Part shown: positions 1 through 10,498 of the stretch, in pieces | Layout: each line of letters opens with the position of its first letter | Position numbering within the stretch: the stretch's first letter is position 1 | Assembly (NCBI GenBank): GCA_003251635.1 | Contig: QKEW01000014.1 | Span: 1-48,174 of the forward strand | Direction of reading: 5' to 3' | Source of the DNA: a bacterium | Lineage (GTDB): Bacteria; Patescibacteriota; Minisyncoccia; Moranbacterales; GWC2-37-73 | Length of the DNA: 48,174 nucleotides | Notes under the pieces: model-generated | The model's input: the letters and a program-made list of their open reading frames with translations, nothing else | Told to the model about the DNA's origin: nothing | Database searches by the model: none | Program-made: the position numbers and the translations under genes

Positions 1-1278
1 GCTTTTTTCAACATTGATGCGTCCATAACCGAAGTATTGATCAAAACCGACATCTCCCAAGTCATCTGAGTTTTCTTTAAGAATTTTTTCCATCTCTGCA
101 GCTGAAAGATTTGGATTGACTGAAGCCATCAAGGCGACGAGACCAGAAACTAACGGGGCTGAAAGACTTGTTCCACTAGCACTAGTGTAACCACCACCCC
201 TGCTAGTTGTGTAAATTCCAGATCCTGGAGCGGCTATATCTACCCAATCTCCATAATTAGAATAACTAGCTCTAGCGTCAGTAGAGGTTGTGGCTGAAAT
301 CGCAATAGCATTATCGCAGGCCGCTGGATAATACGGCACACTAGTATTGGAATTACCAGCTGAAACTAAAACCAAGGTCCCTTTTCCATAAGCATAATTA
401 ATAGCACTTTGGATAGTTGAGGAAGAACTGGTTCCTGCAAAACTAATATTAATAGCGCGAGAACCATGATCGGTACCATAAATTATACAGCTAGTCAAAG
501 CTGAATAAGTTGCACTCCCAGTGGTTGCAGTAACTCTAACTGGAATAATATTATTATTCCAAGCAACTCCCGCCACCCCTAATGCATTATTGGTTATGGC
601 AGCGGCAGCGCCAGTTGTCATTGTTCCATGTCCATACACATCTTCATAATCACTGTTGCCATCGTAAAAATTGTAACCATACACGAATTTACTGGCCAAG
701 TCTGGATGATCCGAATCAACTCCCGTATCGCAAACGGTTACCAAGCCGGATTCAACTCCTTTGGAGATATCCCAACCAGCTGGGGCTGAGATTTTTGGCA
801 AATGCCACTGAGAAGAATAACTTGGGTCATTAGGAATGTCAGTCGGTTCAGCAAGATAGTTTGGTTCAGCATATTCAACCTCGGAATTTTTGGAAAGTTT
901 TTCCAAAACTTTTTCTCTTTTTTCTTTTGAAACTGAAACGACTTTTACTTTTATCTTATCAATTTCTTTCTTTTCTTTAAGTTCATTGTCCTTTAAAATT
1001 TTGTCTTTTTTATCTTTAGAAACACCGTCTTTAAATTTCACCAAAAGCTCGTCTTCAACTAATTTTGGACTTTTCGAACCGGAATCAGCCCAAGAACTGT
1101 TTTGCAAATTCAAATTCACCATCCAAACAAAAGAGGTGATTATTCCAGCCACAAAAGCTACCATGACAAAGCCTTTTGAGGTGCTGATTTGCTTTTTCTG
1201 CATCAGGGCTGTTTTTTTCCAAATCCAACTTCGACTTTTTTTCACAGCCTTGTCGATCGGCCTTTTTGTTTTTTTCAT
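1..1278 (-). CDS. Subtilisin-like (S8) serine protease, C-terminus cut by window edge
   Basis: The minus strand is open from an ATG at 1278 through position 1 (426 codons); the ORF track omits it because it has no stop in the window. The N-terminus is basic with one hydrophobic segment (about residues 37-55), a signal anchor. An inhibitor_I9-like propeptide follows, with ELLVKFKDGV early and VEYAEPNY late. The S8 catalytic triad is visible: Asp in VCDTGVDSDHPD (about residue 184), His in YGHGTMTTG (about 217) and Ser in SGTSLSAPLVSG (about 371), plus the oxyanion Asn in VSAGNS. This matches the thermitase/fervidolysin type of exported protease. It would act outside the cytoplasmic membrane after propeptide removal; substrates cannot be told. 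C-terminal domains, if any, lie off the window. Confidence 0.93.
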   Translation of the reverse strand, partial: MKKTKRPIDKAVKKSRSWIWKKTALMQKKQISTSKGFVMVAFVAGIITSFVWMVNLNLQNSSWADSGSKSPKLVEDELLVKFKDGVSKDKKDKILKDNELKEKKEIDKIKVKVVSVSKEKREKVLEKLSKNSEVEYAEPNYLAEPTDIPNDPSYSSQWHLPKISAPAGWDISKGVESGLVTVCDTGVDSDHPDLASKFVYGYNFYDGNSDYEDVYGHGTMTTGAAAAITNNALGVAGVAWNNNIIPVRVTATTGSATYSALTSCIIYGTDHGSRAINISFAGTSSSSTIQSAINYAYGKGTLVLVSAGNSNTSVPYYPAACDNAIAISATTSTDARASYSNYGDWVDIAAPGSGIYTTSRGGGYTSASGTSLSAPLVSGLVALMASVNPNLSAAEMEKILKENSDDLGDVGFDQYFGYGRINVEKS

Positions 1279-1326
1279 TTTTTTATTAAGTAATTAATAA
1301 ACCAAAAAATAAAACCCTATAGAGTT

Positions 1327-1332
1327 ATTATA
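1327..1332 (-). promoter_or_regulatory. -10 element for the S8 protease gene
   Basis: The minus strand reads GGGT-TATAAT-AAC about 50 nt before the protease ATG. No good -35 hexamer lies 17 bp upstream, so only the -10 is proposed. Confidence 0.4.
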
Positions 1333-1392
1333 ACCCAAAATTAAAATCAAGAAAAGAATATTAAAAGAATTATAAAAAATGGGTTAATATGC

Positions 1393-1424
1393 AAAAAAAA
1401 CAGAGACCAAAGCCTCTGTTTTTT
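1393..1424 (-). terminator. Intrinsic terminator downstream of rpoC
   Basis: Stem CAGAG/CTCTG with a short loop, flanked by an A-tract and a T-tract, directly after the rpoC stop. It can fold on either strand, but no plus-strand gene precedes it. On the minus strand it would end the rpoBC transcript. Confidence 0.8.
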
Positions 1425-1444
1425 AAAGTATGTTCTCTCTTTTT

Positions 1445-4400
1445 TTATTGTCCGACTTGACGATAACCAGTTCCAGCTGGAATCAATCGACCAATAATCA
1501 CGTTTTCTTTCAAGCCCCTGAGTCTGTCATCGCGTCCGGTAACTGCCGCATTGATCAAGACTCTAGCGGTTTCCTGAAAGGAAGCTGAAGATAAGAATGA
1601 TTCGGTTGAAAGAGCTACCTTGGTAATTCCCATAATCATTTCTTCTCCGACTGCCGCTTCTCCACCTTCAGTTGCAGCTGATTCATTAGCGTCATTGAAT
1701 TGATCTTTTTCCACAATATCACCCGGGATCAAATCAGTGTCGCCAGCCTCTTCAATCTTAACTCGACTAAACATCTGGCGCACGATAACTTCAATATGCT
1801 TATCATTAATACCTTCACCCTGTGAAGCATAAATTTCTTGAATTTCTCGCACGATATAGCGCTGCACTTGCTCACGACCCATAGTTTCATAAAGTTTTTT
1901 CAAATCAATATGACCTTCATTTAGCTGGGTTCCTTTGGCAATTAACTGTCCCTTTTCCACTACTAAGGAAGACTCGGCTGGTACTTGGAATTCTTGAATC
2001 TCACCATTTTCAGAAACTTCCACTTTAATGGTAACGGTCTTCTTGTTCTCATTGAGAATTTCCAAAATCTTACCGTCCACATCCGCAATAATCGCTTCAC
2101 CTTTTGGTGGACGACATTCAAAAATTTCTTCCACACGCGGCAAACCTTGAGTAATATCCGATCCAGCCACACCTCCAATATGGAAGGTACGCATCGTCAG
2201 CTGAGTTCCAGGCTCACCGATAGCTTGAGCTGCCACAATTCCGACTGCCTGACCAATCTGAACAATTTCTGAACGACCCAAATCTTGACCATAACATTTT
2301 CGACAAATTCCTCGCTTGGTTTTGCAAGTAACCACACTGCGGATCTTGATTTTGTCGATCTTAGTTTCATCAATTTGTTTGGCTTCCTCCTTACCAATCA
2401 AATTGTTCTTTTTAACAATAACCTCGCCAGTTTTTGGATCAGCAATATTTTCGGCTGCATAACGTCCCTCGAGTCTTGGTGCAAAACTTAGTCCAATTCG
2501 ATCTGAATCTGCTCTGAATAAATAAGACCCTTCCTTATCCTTACAATCCTCTTCCCGAACAATGATGTCTTGAGAAACATCCACCAAACGTCTGGTCAAA
2601 TAACCAGCTGTCGCTGTTCGAAGAGCGGTGTCTGCCATACCTTTTCGAGCTCCATGAGTTGAAATGAAATATTCCAACACATTGAAACCTTCTTTAAAAG
2701 AGCTTTTGACTGGCAATTCGATAGTTTCTCCAGTCGGACCAGCCACTAAGCCTTTCATACCCATCATCTGAACTACTACTGAATCACTACCTCGAGCTTT
2801 AGAGTGAACCATAGTGTAAACCGTTCCCTCTTTATCCAAAGTGTTTTTAACTGCGTCAGCAATAGTATTTTTAGTGTTATTCCAAACTTCAATAACACGA
2901 TTCTTTCTTTCACCATCAGTCAAAAGACCCATTTCATATTGCTGATTGATAGTCTCCACTTCTTTTTCAGCTTTAGCCATAGCCTCTTCTTTTTCTTTCG
3001 GCATAGTCAGGTCATCCATTCCCCAGCTAATACCCGAACGAGTCGACATTTCAAAACCAAGCTTCTTAATTCTATCAATGAAAGCAGCTGTTTCTTCTTG
3101 GCCCTTCAATTCCAAAATTCTAGCAATCAAACCTTTAATCTCTTTTTTGGTAAACTCTTCATTAATGAAATGCAATTCTTCCGGAACAATATCGTTGAGC
3201 AAAACGCGTCCGATTGAAGTGTCGATTATTTGTTCTCTCCATTCCAATTTAATCTGAGCATTTATTCCAACATGACCTGATTGATAGGCCAAGATTGCTT
3301 CTTCCACTGAAGAAAAAATCTTACCCTCGCCTTTAGCGCCTTTCTTGATATGGGTCATGTAATAAACACCCAAAACAATATCCTGCGATGGCACCGTAAT
3401 CGGTTCTCCGGAAGCTGGCTTGAGGAGATTTTTAGCTGAAAGCATCAAGTTTCGACTTTCTTCACGAGCCCTATCGGTCAACGGCACATGCACAGCCATT
3501 TGGTCTCCATCAAAGTCAGCGTTGAAAGCCGCACAAACCATCGGATGAACCTGAATAGCTTTTCCTTCAATCAAGACTGGTTGGAAGGCTTGGATAGAAA
3601 GTCTGTGCAAGGTCGGTGCGCGATTCAAAAGCACGTAGTGATGTTCGATGATTTGATCCAAAATTTCATAAGCTTCTTCCGCTTCAGCATCCACCATACG
3701 ACCGGCAGTTCTAACATTGTGAGCGTGCTCTTTTTCAATAAGCTTATTGATGATAAATGGTTTGAAAAGTTCCAAAGCCATTTTTTTCGGCAAACCAGCC
3801 TGGTGCAATTTCAATTGCGGTCCAACCACGATTACGCTTCGTCCGGAATAATCAACTCGTTTACCTAAAAGATTCTGACGGAAACGTCCTTGTTTTCCCT
3901 TAAGGGCATCGGCCAAAGATCGCAAGGCTCGACGTTGTCCAGTTGAAGCTGCTACTGAAGCTTGTCCTTTTCGAGCACTGTTATCAAAAAGGGCATCAAC
4001 AGCTTCCTGCAACATTCTTTTTTCATTTCGGGTGATAACTTCAGGAGCTCCCAATTCAATCAATTTCTTTAAACGATTGTTACGATTGATAATACGACGA
4101 TAAAGATCATTTAAATCAGAAGTAGCAAAACGTCCTCCATCCAAAGCTACCATTGGTCGCAAATCCGGCGGAATTACTGGAATAACTGTTGGCAACATCC
4201 ATTCCAAATGAAGTCCTGATTTTCTGAAACCTTGGAACAATTTCATTCTCTTGAGAACCTTCTTTTTGTCTGTCACGCTCTCATCATCCAATTCTTTTTT
4301 CAATTGCTCTATGGTCTTATTAACATTAATTTTTTCCAAAATAGAACGGATGGCTTCAGCACCAATTCCAGCTGAAAAAACCTGACCAAAACGCATTGAT

Positions 4401-5029
4401 AGATTGAAATATTCCAATTCAGACAAAACTTGCATTGGCTTAAGACTCTTCAATTCATCTCTGATTTGACGGAATTGTTCTTTTAAGTCTGTCATTCCCT
4501 CTTCCAATTTCTTGTTATCACCCTCGGAATCCTTCAGGTCTTTCTGCTTATTCTTATATTCCTGTTCCAACTGACGAAGCACCGCTTCACGCTCCTTTTC
4601 ATCAACTTCTTTGACAATATAGGAAGAAAAGTAAACTACTCTTTCCAATTCCTGCAAAGAAATTCCCAAAGCTAAACCAATTCGAGATGGAACTCCGCGC
4701 AAAAACCAAATATGCGAAACTGGCACTGAAAGTTTGATATGACCCATTCTTTCGCGACGCACGATTGAGCGTGTTACCTCTACTCCACATTTGTCACAAA
4801 CAATTCCCTTGTAGCGAATTCTTTTGTATTTTCCACAATAACATTCCCAGTCTTTGGAAGGACCAAAGATTTTTTCACAAAAAAGTCCGTCTTTTTCGTA
4901 ACGCTGGGTTCGGTAATTAATTGTTTCCGGCTTTGTGACTTCGCCATGTGACCAATCCATGATTTCTTGAGGACTAGCCAATTTCAGTTTGACGCTATTA
5001 AAGTCACTGACCTTGGTGATGTTTTCCAT
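1445..5029 (-). CDS. rpoC: DNA-directed RNA polymerase subunit beta'
   Basis: Largest catalytic subunit of RNA polymerase, 1194 aa, a compact form without large lineage inserts. The N-terminal zinc ribbon is visible as CYCGKYKR...CDKCGVEV (residues about 63-80). The catalytic magnesium loop reads [12 protein letters not shown]. The bridge-helix/trigger-loop region contains STRSGISWG-type and [13 protein letters not shown] motifs. The second zinc site is [17 protein letters not shown] coiled coil (about residues 150-200) is the sigma-contacting clamp helix region. It starts 53 bp after the rpoB stop and is probably cotranscribed with it. Identity is secure. Confidence 0.98.
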   Translation of the reverse strand: MENITKVSDFNSVKLKLASPQEIMDWSHGEVTKPETINYRTQRYEKDGLFCEKIFGPSKDWECYCGKYKRIRYKGIVCDKCGVEVTRSIVRRERMGHIKLSVPVSHIWFLRGVPSRIGLALGISLQELERVVYFSSYIVKEVDEKEREAVLRQLEQEYKNKQKDLKDSEGDNKKLEEGMTDLKEQFRQIRDELKSLKPMQVLSELEYFNLSMRFGQVFSAGIGAEAIRSILEKINVNKTIEQLKKELDDESVTDKKKVLKRMKLFQGFRKSGLHLEWMLPTVIPVIPPDLRPMVALDGGRFATSDLNDLYRRIINRNNRLKKLIELGAPEVITRNEKRMLQEAVDALFDNSARKGQASVAASTGQRRALRSLADALKGKQGRFRQNLLGKRVDYSGRSVIVVGPQLKLHQAGLPKKMALELFKPFIINKLIEKEHAHNVRTAGRMVDAEAEEAYEILDQIIEHHYVLLNRAPTLHRLSIQAFQPVLIEGKAIQVHPMVCAAFNADFDGDQMAVHVPLTDRAREESRNLMLSAKNLLKPASGEPITVPSQDIVLGVYYMTHIKKGAKGEGKIFSSVEEAILAYQSGHVGINAQIKLEWREQIIDTSIGRVLLNDIVPEELHFINEEFTKKEIKGLIARILELKGQEETAAFIDRIKKLGFEMSTRSGISWGMDDLTMPKEKEEAMAKAEKEVETINQQYEMGLLTDGERKNRVIEVWNNTKNTIADAVKNTLDKEGTVYTMVHSKARGSDSVVVQMMGMKGLVAGPTGETIELPVKSSFKEGFNVLEYFISTHGARKGMADTALRTATAGYLTRRLVDVSQDIIVREEDCKDKEGSYLFRADSDRIGLSFAPRLEGRYAAENIADPKTGEVIVKKNNLIGKEEAKQIDETKIDKIKIRSVVTCKTKRGICRKCYGQDLGRSEIVQIGQAVGIVAAQAIGEPGTQLTMRTFHIGGVAGSDITQGLPRVEEIFECRPPKGEAIIADVDGKILEILNENKKTVTIKVEVSENGEIQEFQVPAESSLVVEKGQLIAKGTQLNEGHIDLKKLYETMGREQVQRYIVREIQEIYASQGEGINDKHIEVIVRQMFSRVKIEEAGDTDLIPGDIVEKDQFNDANESAATEGGEAAVGEEMIMGITKVALSTESFLSSASFQETARVLINAAVTGRDDRLRGLKENVIIGRLIPAGTGYRQVGQ

Positions 5030-5082
5030 AATATTATCTTTAAGATTTTTAGAAGATTAAGTTAGATATAATATTTAGATAA

Positions 5083-8000
5083 TTAAACTTGATCCAAATC
5101 AGTTTCTGTTCCACTCTTAGCATCAATTTCTGAACTTTCATTTTCATCTTCGTCTTCACTCACCAAGGAGCCAACCAATTCAACATCCAAACAAAGACCT
5201 TTTAATTCATTGACCAATACATGAAATGAGGCTGGAATGTTCGGACTTTTTATAGTTTCACCTTTAATAATCGATTCATAAGCTTTAGATCGTCCCAAAA
5301 CATCATCCGATTTGATAGTCAACATTTCTTGCAAGGTATAGGCAGCCCCATAACCTTCCAAGGCCCAAACTTCCATTTCTCCAAAACGCTGTCCTCCAAA
5401 TTGAGCTTTTCCTCCCAAAGGCTGTTGGGTTATCAAAGAGTATGGACCAATTGAACGCATGTGCAGTTTGTCTTCCACCAAGTGATTAAGCTTCATGATG
5501 TACATGACTCCAACCGTCACGTCATTGTCAAAGTATTCTCCAGTTCTTCCATCAATCAAACGTGATTTTCCAGTTTCAGAAAGTCCGGCTTTTTTCAATT
5601 CAGCCTTAATATCAGTCTCATCCACTCCATCTAAAGCAGGGGTAGCTGCCTTATAACCTAAGTGCAGTGCCGCCCAACCCAAATGAGTTTCCAAGATCTG
5701 TCCGATATTCATACGACTAGCCACACCCAAAGGATTTAGAACAACATCCACTGGTCTTCCGTCTGGCAGATAGGGCATGTCTTCCACTGGAGCAATTCGA
5801 GAAATAACACCTTTATTTCCATGACGTCCAGCCAACTTATCACCAACTGAAATTTTTCGAAGTTGCGCAATAGAAACCTGAATTTGCTTAATCACTCCAG
5901 TTGGCAGCTTATCACCTTGTTCTCGAGAAAGAATCTTGATATCAACAATCTTTCCTTTTTCACCGTGAGGCAAGTAAAGTGAAGAGTCTTTAACATCCTT
6001 GGATTTTTCACCAAAAATAGCTCGAAGCAATCTTTCTTCTGGGGTCAAATCGCCCTCACCTTTCGGTGTAATTTTTCCAACCAAGATATCACCGGAAGAA
6101 ACTTCAGCTCCGATTCGGATAATTCCGGTTTCATCCAAATTCTTCAATCTATCCTCGCCGATATTTGGAATGTCCCGCGTCACCACTTCCGGTCCAAGCT
6201 TGGTGTCACGCACATCGATTGAAAAATCTTCAATGTGGATTGAACTATATCGATCTTCTTGCAAAAGTCTTTCGGAAAGGATGATAGCATCTTCAAAGTT
6301 ATAACCACTCCAAGAAACAAAAGCCACTACGGCATTTTGACCCAAAGCCAATTCTCCATTATCAGTTGCAGCTCCGTCAGCCAAAAGTTGTCCCTTTTTA
6401 ACCATCTGTCCTTTGTCCACTCGAGGCAATTGACTCATGCTAGTGAAAGCATTGGATTTTTGGAAACTCAAAAGATTGTAGTTTCGTTTGTAGAATTCCT
6501 TCTTGGAACCAGCTGGGGCCTTTTCTTTTACCACGATATGGGCTCCATCCACTTCCACCACTTCTCCGTCATTAGCTGCCAAAACTACCTGACCGCTGTC
6601 AGCCGCCGCCTTGTCTTCAATTCCGGTTCCAACAATTGGAGATTGTGGCACTATGCAAGGTACCGCTTGACGTTGCATGTTTGATCCCATCAAAGCTCGG
6701 TTGGCATCATCATTTTCAATAAACGGAATCAAGGAAGTTGCCACTGAAATACATTGCTTAGCAGAAACATCCAAATAATCCAACTTGGTTGCCTCAATCA
6801 TGCCTGGATGACCTTTGATTCTAGCTTCCACCATTTCGTCTAAAATATTTCGATCGTCATCAAGATTAACTGTAGCGTGAGCAATTGCCATACGGTCTTC
6901 CACTGTCGCATTAACGTATTCGATTTCTCCGGCAATGCAAGGTTTGACTTTGACTTGTTGGTCCTTTTTCTCCTTGGCAATCTTTTTAGCCAATTCCTCG
7001 TCAATTTTGGTTCCGATTTTAGCTCCACCCAAATCCTCATTCAAAATCCGACCAACCAGCTTTTCCTCTTTAGCTTGAACTTCTTGAACAACTTTGATGT
7101 AGGGAGTTTCCAAAAATCCGAAATCATTAACCCTGGCATAAGTCGCCATATGTCCTACCAAACCGATGTTTGGACCTTCTGGGGTTTCAATTGGACAAAT
7201 TCTTCCATAGTGAGAATAGTGAACATCACGGACTTCAAAACCAGCTCTTTCTCGAGTCAAACCGCCCGGCCCCATCGCACTAAGACGTCTCTTGTGTTCC
7301 AATTCAGCCAATGGATTCACCTGATCCATGAACTGAGAAAGTTGCGAAGAAGAGAAAAATTCTTTAATTGAAGCTGCTACCGGTCGAGAGTTTACCAATT
7401 GTCCCGGCAAAACAGTGTCCACATCGCAAGTACTCATTCGATCTTTAATGTTGCGACTCATGCGAGCCATTCCAACGCGCAATTTGTTTTGAACCAATTC
7501 GCCCACTCCACGAACACGACGATTACCCAAGTGGTCAATATCGTCCGGCAATGCTCCCGGCGTATTGTTCAATTTGATAATTTCACGAATAACCAAAATC
7601 AAATCATCCAATCGTAAAATTCGATTCTCTTCATTATCTTCACGATTAACTTCCAAACGTTGATTCAAACGATAGCGACCCACGCTACCAAAATCATATT
7701 TCTCAAAATTGAAAAACATCGAATCAATCAATTGTTTGGCATTTTCTTCCGTAGCCAAATCACCCGGACGAATTCTTTTATAGATTTCTTTGTAACCCTC
7801 ACCTTGGGTCTTGGTAATGTCTTTGGAAATCGTAGTCTCGATATAATTAACATCCCCCTTATCAATATCAACAAATTTTTGAATAATTTCCTCATCAGAA
7901 GTCATTCCGAAAGCTCGCAACAATGCTGTTACCGGAATTTTACGTTTTCGATCAATTCTTACTGAGATCACTCCATCCAAACCAGTATCAATCTCCAGCC

Positions 8001-8529
8001 AAGCTCCTCGATTTGGAATCAGCTTTGATCCAAAAAGTTTCTTGCCTTTTTGATATTCCATAGTAAAGAACACTCCGGAGCTCCTGATCAACTGACTAAC
8101 AACCACTCTTTCCACTCCATTAATCACAAAAGTTCCTCGATCAGTCATAATCGGGAAATCTCCCAAATAAATTTCTTGTTCTTTTACTTCTCCGGTCTTC
8201 TTATTAACCAAACGCGCTTTGGTTCGAAGAGGAGCCTCGTAGGAAATGTTTTTGCTCTTAGCCGTCAATTCATCATATTTAGGCTCATCCAAATAATAAT
8301 CAACAAAAGACAATTCCAAATCTTTGCCCGTGAAATCACCAATCGGGTTAACCTCATCAAAAAGTTCCTTAAGACCCTTGTCCAATATCCATTGATATGA
8401 ATCGATTTGACTCTCAATCAGGTCCGGCAAGGAAACCATTAAATGTTTGCGGAAAAACTTTCTCTTAGAAAGAGACGAAGTTGAACTATAGGAATCCCTC
8501 ACTTTCAACACTTTTTTTTCTTTAAGCAT
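5083..8529 (-). CDS. rpoB: DNA-directed RNA polymerase subunit beta
   Basis: RNA polymerase beta subunit; 1148 aa from the start preferred here. The rifampicin-pocket region is intact and of the sensitive type (SSSQLSQFMDQVNPLAE, then HKRRLSAMGPGG), followed by ERAGFEVRDVHYSHYGRICP. The C-terminal part has the clamp motif GGKAQFGGQRFGEMEVWALE. The ORF track begins at a TTG (8592). I prefer the ATG at 8529, because GAGGG sits 8 nt upstream and the residues before it do not look like conserved RpoB. It is first in an rpoB-rpoC operon, with a strong promoter about 200 bp upstream. The C-terminal acidic tail (EDEDENESSE) is short and probably disordered. Confidence 0.97.
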   Translation of the reverse strand: MLKEKKVLKVRDSYSSTSSLSKRKFFRKHLMVSLPDLIESQIDSYQWILDKGLKELFDEVNPIGDFTGKDLELSFVDYYLDEPKYDELTAKSKNISYEAPLRTKARLVNKKTGEVKEQEIYLGDFPIMTDRGTFVINGVERVVVSQLIRSSGVFFTMEYQKGKKLFGSKLIPNRGAWLEIDTGLDGVISVRIDRKRKIPVTALLRAFGMTSDEEIIQKFVDIDKGDVNYIETTISKDITKTQGEGYKEIYKRIRPGDLATEENAKQLIDSMFFNFEKYDFGSVGRYRLNQRLEVNREDNEENRILRLDDLILVIREIIKLNNTPGALPDDIDHLGNRRVRGVGELVQNKLRVGMARMSRNIKDRMSTCDVDTVLPGQLVNSRPVAASIKEFFSSSQLSQFMDQVNPLAELEHKRRLSAMGPGGLTRERAGFEVRDVHYSHYGRICPIETPEGPNIGLVGHMATYARVNDFGFLETPYIKVVQEVQAKEEKLVGRILNEDLGGAKIGTKIDEELAKKIAKEKKDQQVKVKPCIAGEIEYVNATVEDRMAIAHATVNLDDDRNILDEMVEARIKGHPGMIEATKLDYLDVSAKQCISVATSLIPFIENDDANRALMGSNMQRQAVPCIVPQSPIVGTGIEDKAAADSGQVVLAANDGEVVEVDGAHIVVKEKAPAGSKKEFYKRNYNLLSFQKSNAFTSMSQLPRVDKGQMVKKGQLLADGAATDNGELALGQNAVVAFVSWSGYNFEDAIILSERLLQEDRYSSIHIEDFSIDVRDTKLGPEVVTRDIPNIGEDRLKNLDETGIIRIGAEVSSGDILVGKITPKGEGDLTPEERLLRAIFGEKSKDVKDSSLYLPHGEKGKIVDIKILSREQGDKLPTGVIKQIQVSIAQLRKISVGDKLAGRHGNKGVISRIAPVEDMPYLPDGRPVDVVLNPLGVASRMNIGQILETHLGWAALHLGYKAATPALDGVDETDIKAELKKAGLSETGKSRLIDGRTGEYFDNDVTVGVMYIMKLNHLVEDKLHMRSIGPYSLITQQPLGGKAQFGGQRFGEMEVWALEGYGAAYTLQEMLTIKSDDVLGRSKAYESIIKGETIKSPNIPASFHVLVNELKGLCLDVELVGSLVSEDEDENESSEIDAKSGTETDLDQV

Positions 8530-8730
8530 AAAAACAACCCTCATTCGTTCTTCCCGCTTCTTGAAATTGCTTCTAAAAAGCCGAAAGCTCAAAAATGAGT
8601 TTTAATTAAGACTATTAATTTATTCGGTGATTTTTTTTGTCATTCCCACTCGACGTGTTCCGTCCTTTTATTAAGGGAAAAAATGAATGTAAGAAGTGTC
8701 GTTGCTTTCCTAGTTCTTGAATATGTCCCA

Positions 8731-8759
8731 ACCCTAGCACAAAATGAATTGACTGTCAA
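8731..8759 (-). promoter_or_regulatory. Promoter of rpoBC
   Basis: The minus strand reads TTGACA, a 17-bp spacer, then TAGGGT preceded by TGC (extended -10). It leaves a leader of roughly 190 nt before rpoB. It lies back to back with the plus-strand promoter at 8772. Confidence 0.7.
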
Positions 8760-8771
8760 ATCCACCAGCCA

Positions 8772-8800
8772 TTGTCCTTGGATTTAAAACATGCTAGCAT
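8772..8800 (+). promoter_or_regulatory. Promoter of the DGR-target homologue at 8871
   Basis: TTGTCC, 17-bp spacer, TGC-TAGCAT. The architecture (17-bp spacer, TGC extended -10) is the same as the promoters at 11428, 12570 and 14835, which supports all four. Confidence 0.65.
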
Positions 8801-8870
8801 GACACATCGTTATTTTCAAAGTAAATAATGTTCTGAAAATCAACTATTTCTCAAATAAAAAGGATAAGCT

Positions 8871-9674
8871 ATGTTTGAATTGCTGGCTTTAATGGCCGAC
8901 ACCTTCTTTAAAGAAATAAACATAAGGAGAAATCCAAAATTTCAAAAGAGGAATAAAAAAAATCCCCACGAAAGGATAATCACTGAGCTGGGATATCCGC
9001 CAGAATACCTTGGACCAAAAAGTCCAGAGGAGCAAGCTACTATCTTAAGGGAACAGTATCAATTCCCACTTCAACCCCTGGCAAAAGTGGCTCACAAAAA
9101 CATTCCCAAAGGAGCTGAGGGGCTTTGGGTCTTGCCCACATTTCAAAGCATCAGCCCTAATATCCAAGATCCTACCCTTTCTCATCATTTTGCCTTAAAG
9201 TTTGTTCTGGAAAGAATTCTTTCCAGTCGACCCCTTTGGGATTGGAGTGAAATAAAACTAGAAAGAGGTTTGGAATTTCTTAGGCCAACCAAGTTGATGA
9301 TGGAAAGATGGGAACAATTTTTAAAAATTGAAGACAAGACTCCTGTTGTGCCAGCTCAATTTGGTTTAGGACACCAAGGTGAAAGTCCAGACTACGCCAG
9401 ATATGAGATAGCTCGCAACCCACGAGAAATTCCTTTTAGCTCATTTCACGCTTTCACTATGCTCCTGACTCATCCCGAAAGATTGGTAGGACCAACCGAA
9501 TCAGAGATTGGGATTTGTTGCCCCGGTGAAGAATGCTGTGACCCTCTAGACGGAAAAAATTTCAACAAAAGTTCCGTCATTTGGTTTGATGCCGGCTATT
9601 TGCGAACCTGGTATCATTTTTCAAGCATTGCCGGCCGAACAGGTTCAGTTTCTGGATTTTTATTTCAAGAATAA
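8871..9674 (+). CDS. Homologue of the DGR target protein (C-terminal lectin-like variable-type domain)
   Basis: 267 aa, no signal peptide evident. It is clearly homologous to the DGR target at 11596. Shared blocks are EQATILREQYQFPL, P-GAEGLWV-P, FVLER, PVVPAQFG-H-GES, MLLTHPER, and a C-terminal GS-SGFL-Q ending. The final 40 residues align with the target's variable region but are diverged in DNA and do not match the local template repeat, so this TR cannot currently diversify it. A CC/CC pair (ICCPGEECC) precedes the terminal domain. The start is supported by AAGGA 7 nt upstream. A C-type-lectin/FGE-like fold is inferred from the target role of its paralogue, not seen directly. A strong terminator follows. 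Confidence 0.8.
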   Translation: MFELLALMADTFFKEINIRRNPKFQKRNKKNPHERIITELGYPPEYLGPKSPEEQATILREQYQFPLQPLAKVAHKNIPKGAEGLWVLPTFQSISPNIQDPTLSHHFALKFVLERILSSRPLWDWSEIKLERGLEFLRPTKLMMERWEQFLKIEDKTPVVPAQFGLGHQGESPDYARYEIARNPREIPFSSFHAFTMLLTHPERLVGPTESEIGICCPGEECCDPLDGKNFNKSSVIWFDAGYLRTWYHFSSIAGRTGSVSGFLFQE

Positions 9675-9677
9675 ATG

Positions 9678-9712
9678 GAGCTTTGCGCTAAAAAACGCAA
9701 AGCTCCTTTTTT
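9678..9712 (+). terminator. Intrinsic terminator, convergent genes
   Basis: Perfect 11-bp stem GGAGCTTTGCG/CGCAAAGCTCC followed by TTTTTT. It starts 3 nt after the stop at 9674, and its T-tract reaches the stop codon of the minus-strand gene at 9711. Confidence 0.9.
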
Positions 9713-10166
9713 ATTTTCCGTTTCTGCCAAAAGCATTCCAGGGCAGTTTCAATTTGATTTCAGGAAAATTGTTCAAAACCCATTGAACATAGGTATTGCT
9801 GTTTTTCTTGGTTAAAGAATAATTCTTGTGTGGATAGTTATCCCTACTCAATTTCACAAAATCAATCATCATCTTGGCCGCATCTCCTTCAACAACTTTC
9901 AATAATTTACTGCCCCACACCCAGCGCTCGAAAAAAGGCAGGATTTCAATTCCACTAAATGACGAAAAATGATTGAGATGCAAGTGCCCCCAGGTTTTAT
10001 CCTTGTTGGATCTGAATAAAACTTCCCATCGCGAAACGCAGCCCTTTTCATTGCAAACAATCCAAGGATGAACAGCGAAGACAAAAGGTAGATTAGCCGG
10101 GCAACACAAAACAAAAACCTGATAATCATCTTTTTTAATCAACTTTTCAAGATTATTATTTTTCAT
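9711..10166 (-). CDS. DUF3750-like protein
   Basis: 151 aa from the ATG at 10166; the track's longer version (to 10289) runs into a hairpin-rich intergenic region and is not preferred. Features recalled for DUF3750 proteins are present: FAVHPWIVCNEKG near the N-terminus, a central GHLHLNHF, and a C-terminal NSNTYVQWVLNNFPEIKLKLP resembling the family's PNSNTFV-P-LP ending. The biochemical role of the family is unknown. No signal peptide or membrane segment is evident. Family assignment is from memory of the pattern and is moderately sure. Confidence 0.65.
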   Translation of the reverse strand: MKNNNLEKLIKKDDYQVFVLCCPANLPFVFAVHPWIVCNEKGCVSRWEVLFRSNKDKTWGHLHLNHFSSFSGIEILPFFERWVWGSKLLKVVEGDAAKMMIDFVKLSRDNYPHKNYSLTKKNSNTYVQWVLNNFPEIKLKLPWNAFGRNGK

Positions 10167-10236
10167 AGCCAAAGTTTTTGCTTGATCAGTTTTAAACGAA
10201 GGCGGACGTGTCACGCCGAAGTTTCGGCGAGCGAAG

Positions 10237-10254
10237 GCGGAGAGGGAGGGATTC
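10237..10254 (+). repeat. 18-bp copy of the tRNA-Ser(GCT) 3' end (candidate attachment site)
   Basis: GCGGAGAGGGAGGGATTC is identical and in the same orientation to 14272-14289, the 3' end (acceptor plus T-arm) of the minus-strand tRNA-Ser(GCT). The two copies bracket about 4.0 kb holding the DGR. It is also the left part of a larger hairpin (10237-10321). Confidence 0.55.
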
Positions 10255-10321
10255 TCCTTCGGACCTGGGCGCTGAAAAAGCAAAACCATTTGCTTTTTCC
10301 GGGCGCGCCCTTCGAATCCCT
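10248..10321. repeat. Palindromic, tRNA-like hairpin element
   Basis: Nested inverted repeats: GGGATTC/GAATCCC outside, a GGGCGC/GCGCCC-type middle, and GAAAAAGCAAA/TTTGCTTTTTC inside. GC content is far above the surroundings. It could be a tRNA-derived mobile repeat or a degraded attachment region. Just upstream, 10213-10230 is a separate small palindrome (CGCCGAAGTTTCGGCG). Confidence 0.45.
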
Positions 10322-10498
10322 ATCATTGAAAATTCCTAGCGGGCATCTCGAGTTAAGTACCCATGATATACAAGCATTGTAAGGGTTTCTGAGCGATCTG
10401 TAAATGGTTGGATTTGAAGTGCTTGGGTCGGGGTCTAAAACAAGGAAAACAAAGGATGAGACAAATGAGACACTATAAGGGTGTCTCACGCCCCTGTC
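10322..10498. other. Intergenic, mostly featureless; ends in a nested inverted repeat
   Basis: No convincing ORF. At 10454-10503, two copies of ATGAGACA face two copies of TGTCTCAT/TGTCTCA, giving a nested pair of 8-bp stems that overlaps the stop codon of the gene at 10499. On the minus strand it lacks a clean U-tract, so it may be a 3'-end stabiliser or weak terminator. Confidence 0.5.

Noticed and set aside
8530-8592. TTG start of rpoB in the ORF track
   Set aside because: The ATG at 8529 has a GAGGG ribosome site 8 nt upstream; the extra residues are not typical of RpoB.
10167-10289. N-terminal extension of the DUF3750-like ORF
   Set aside because: The extension is translated from a GC-rich palindrome and attachment-like repeat, not family-like sequence.
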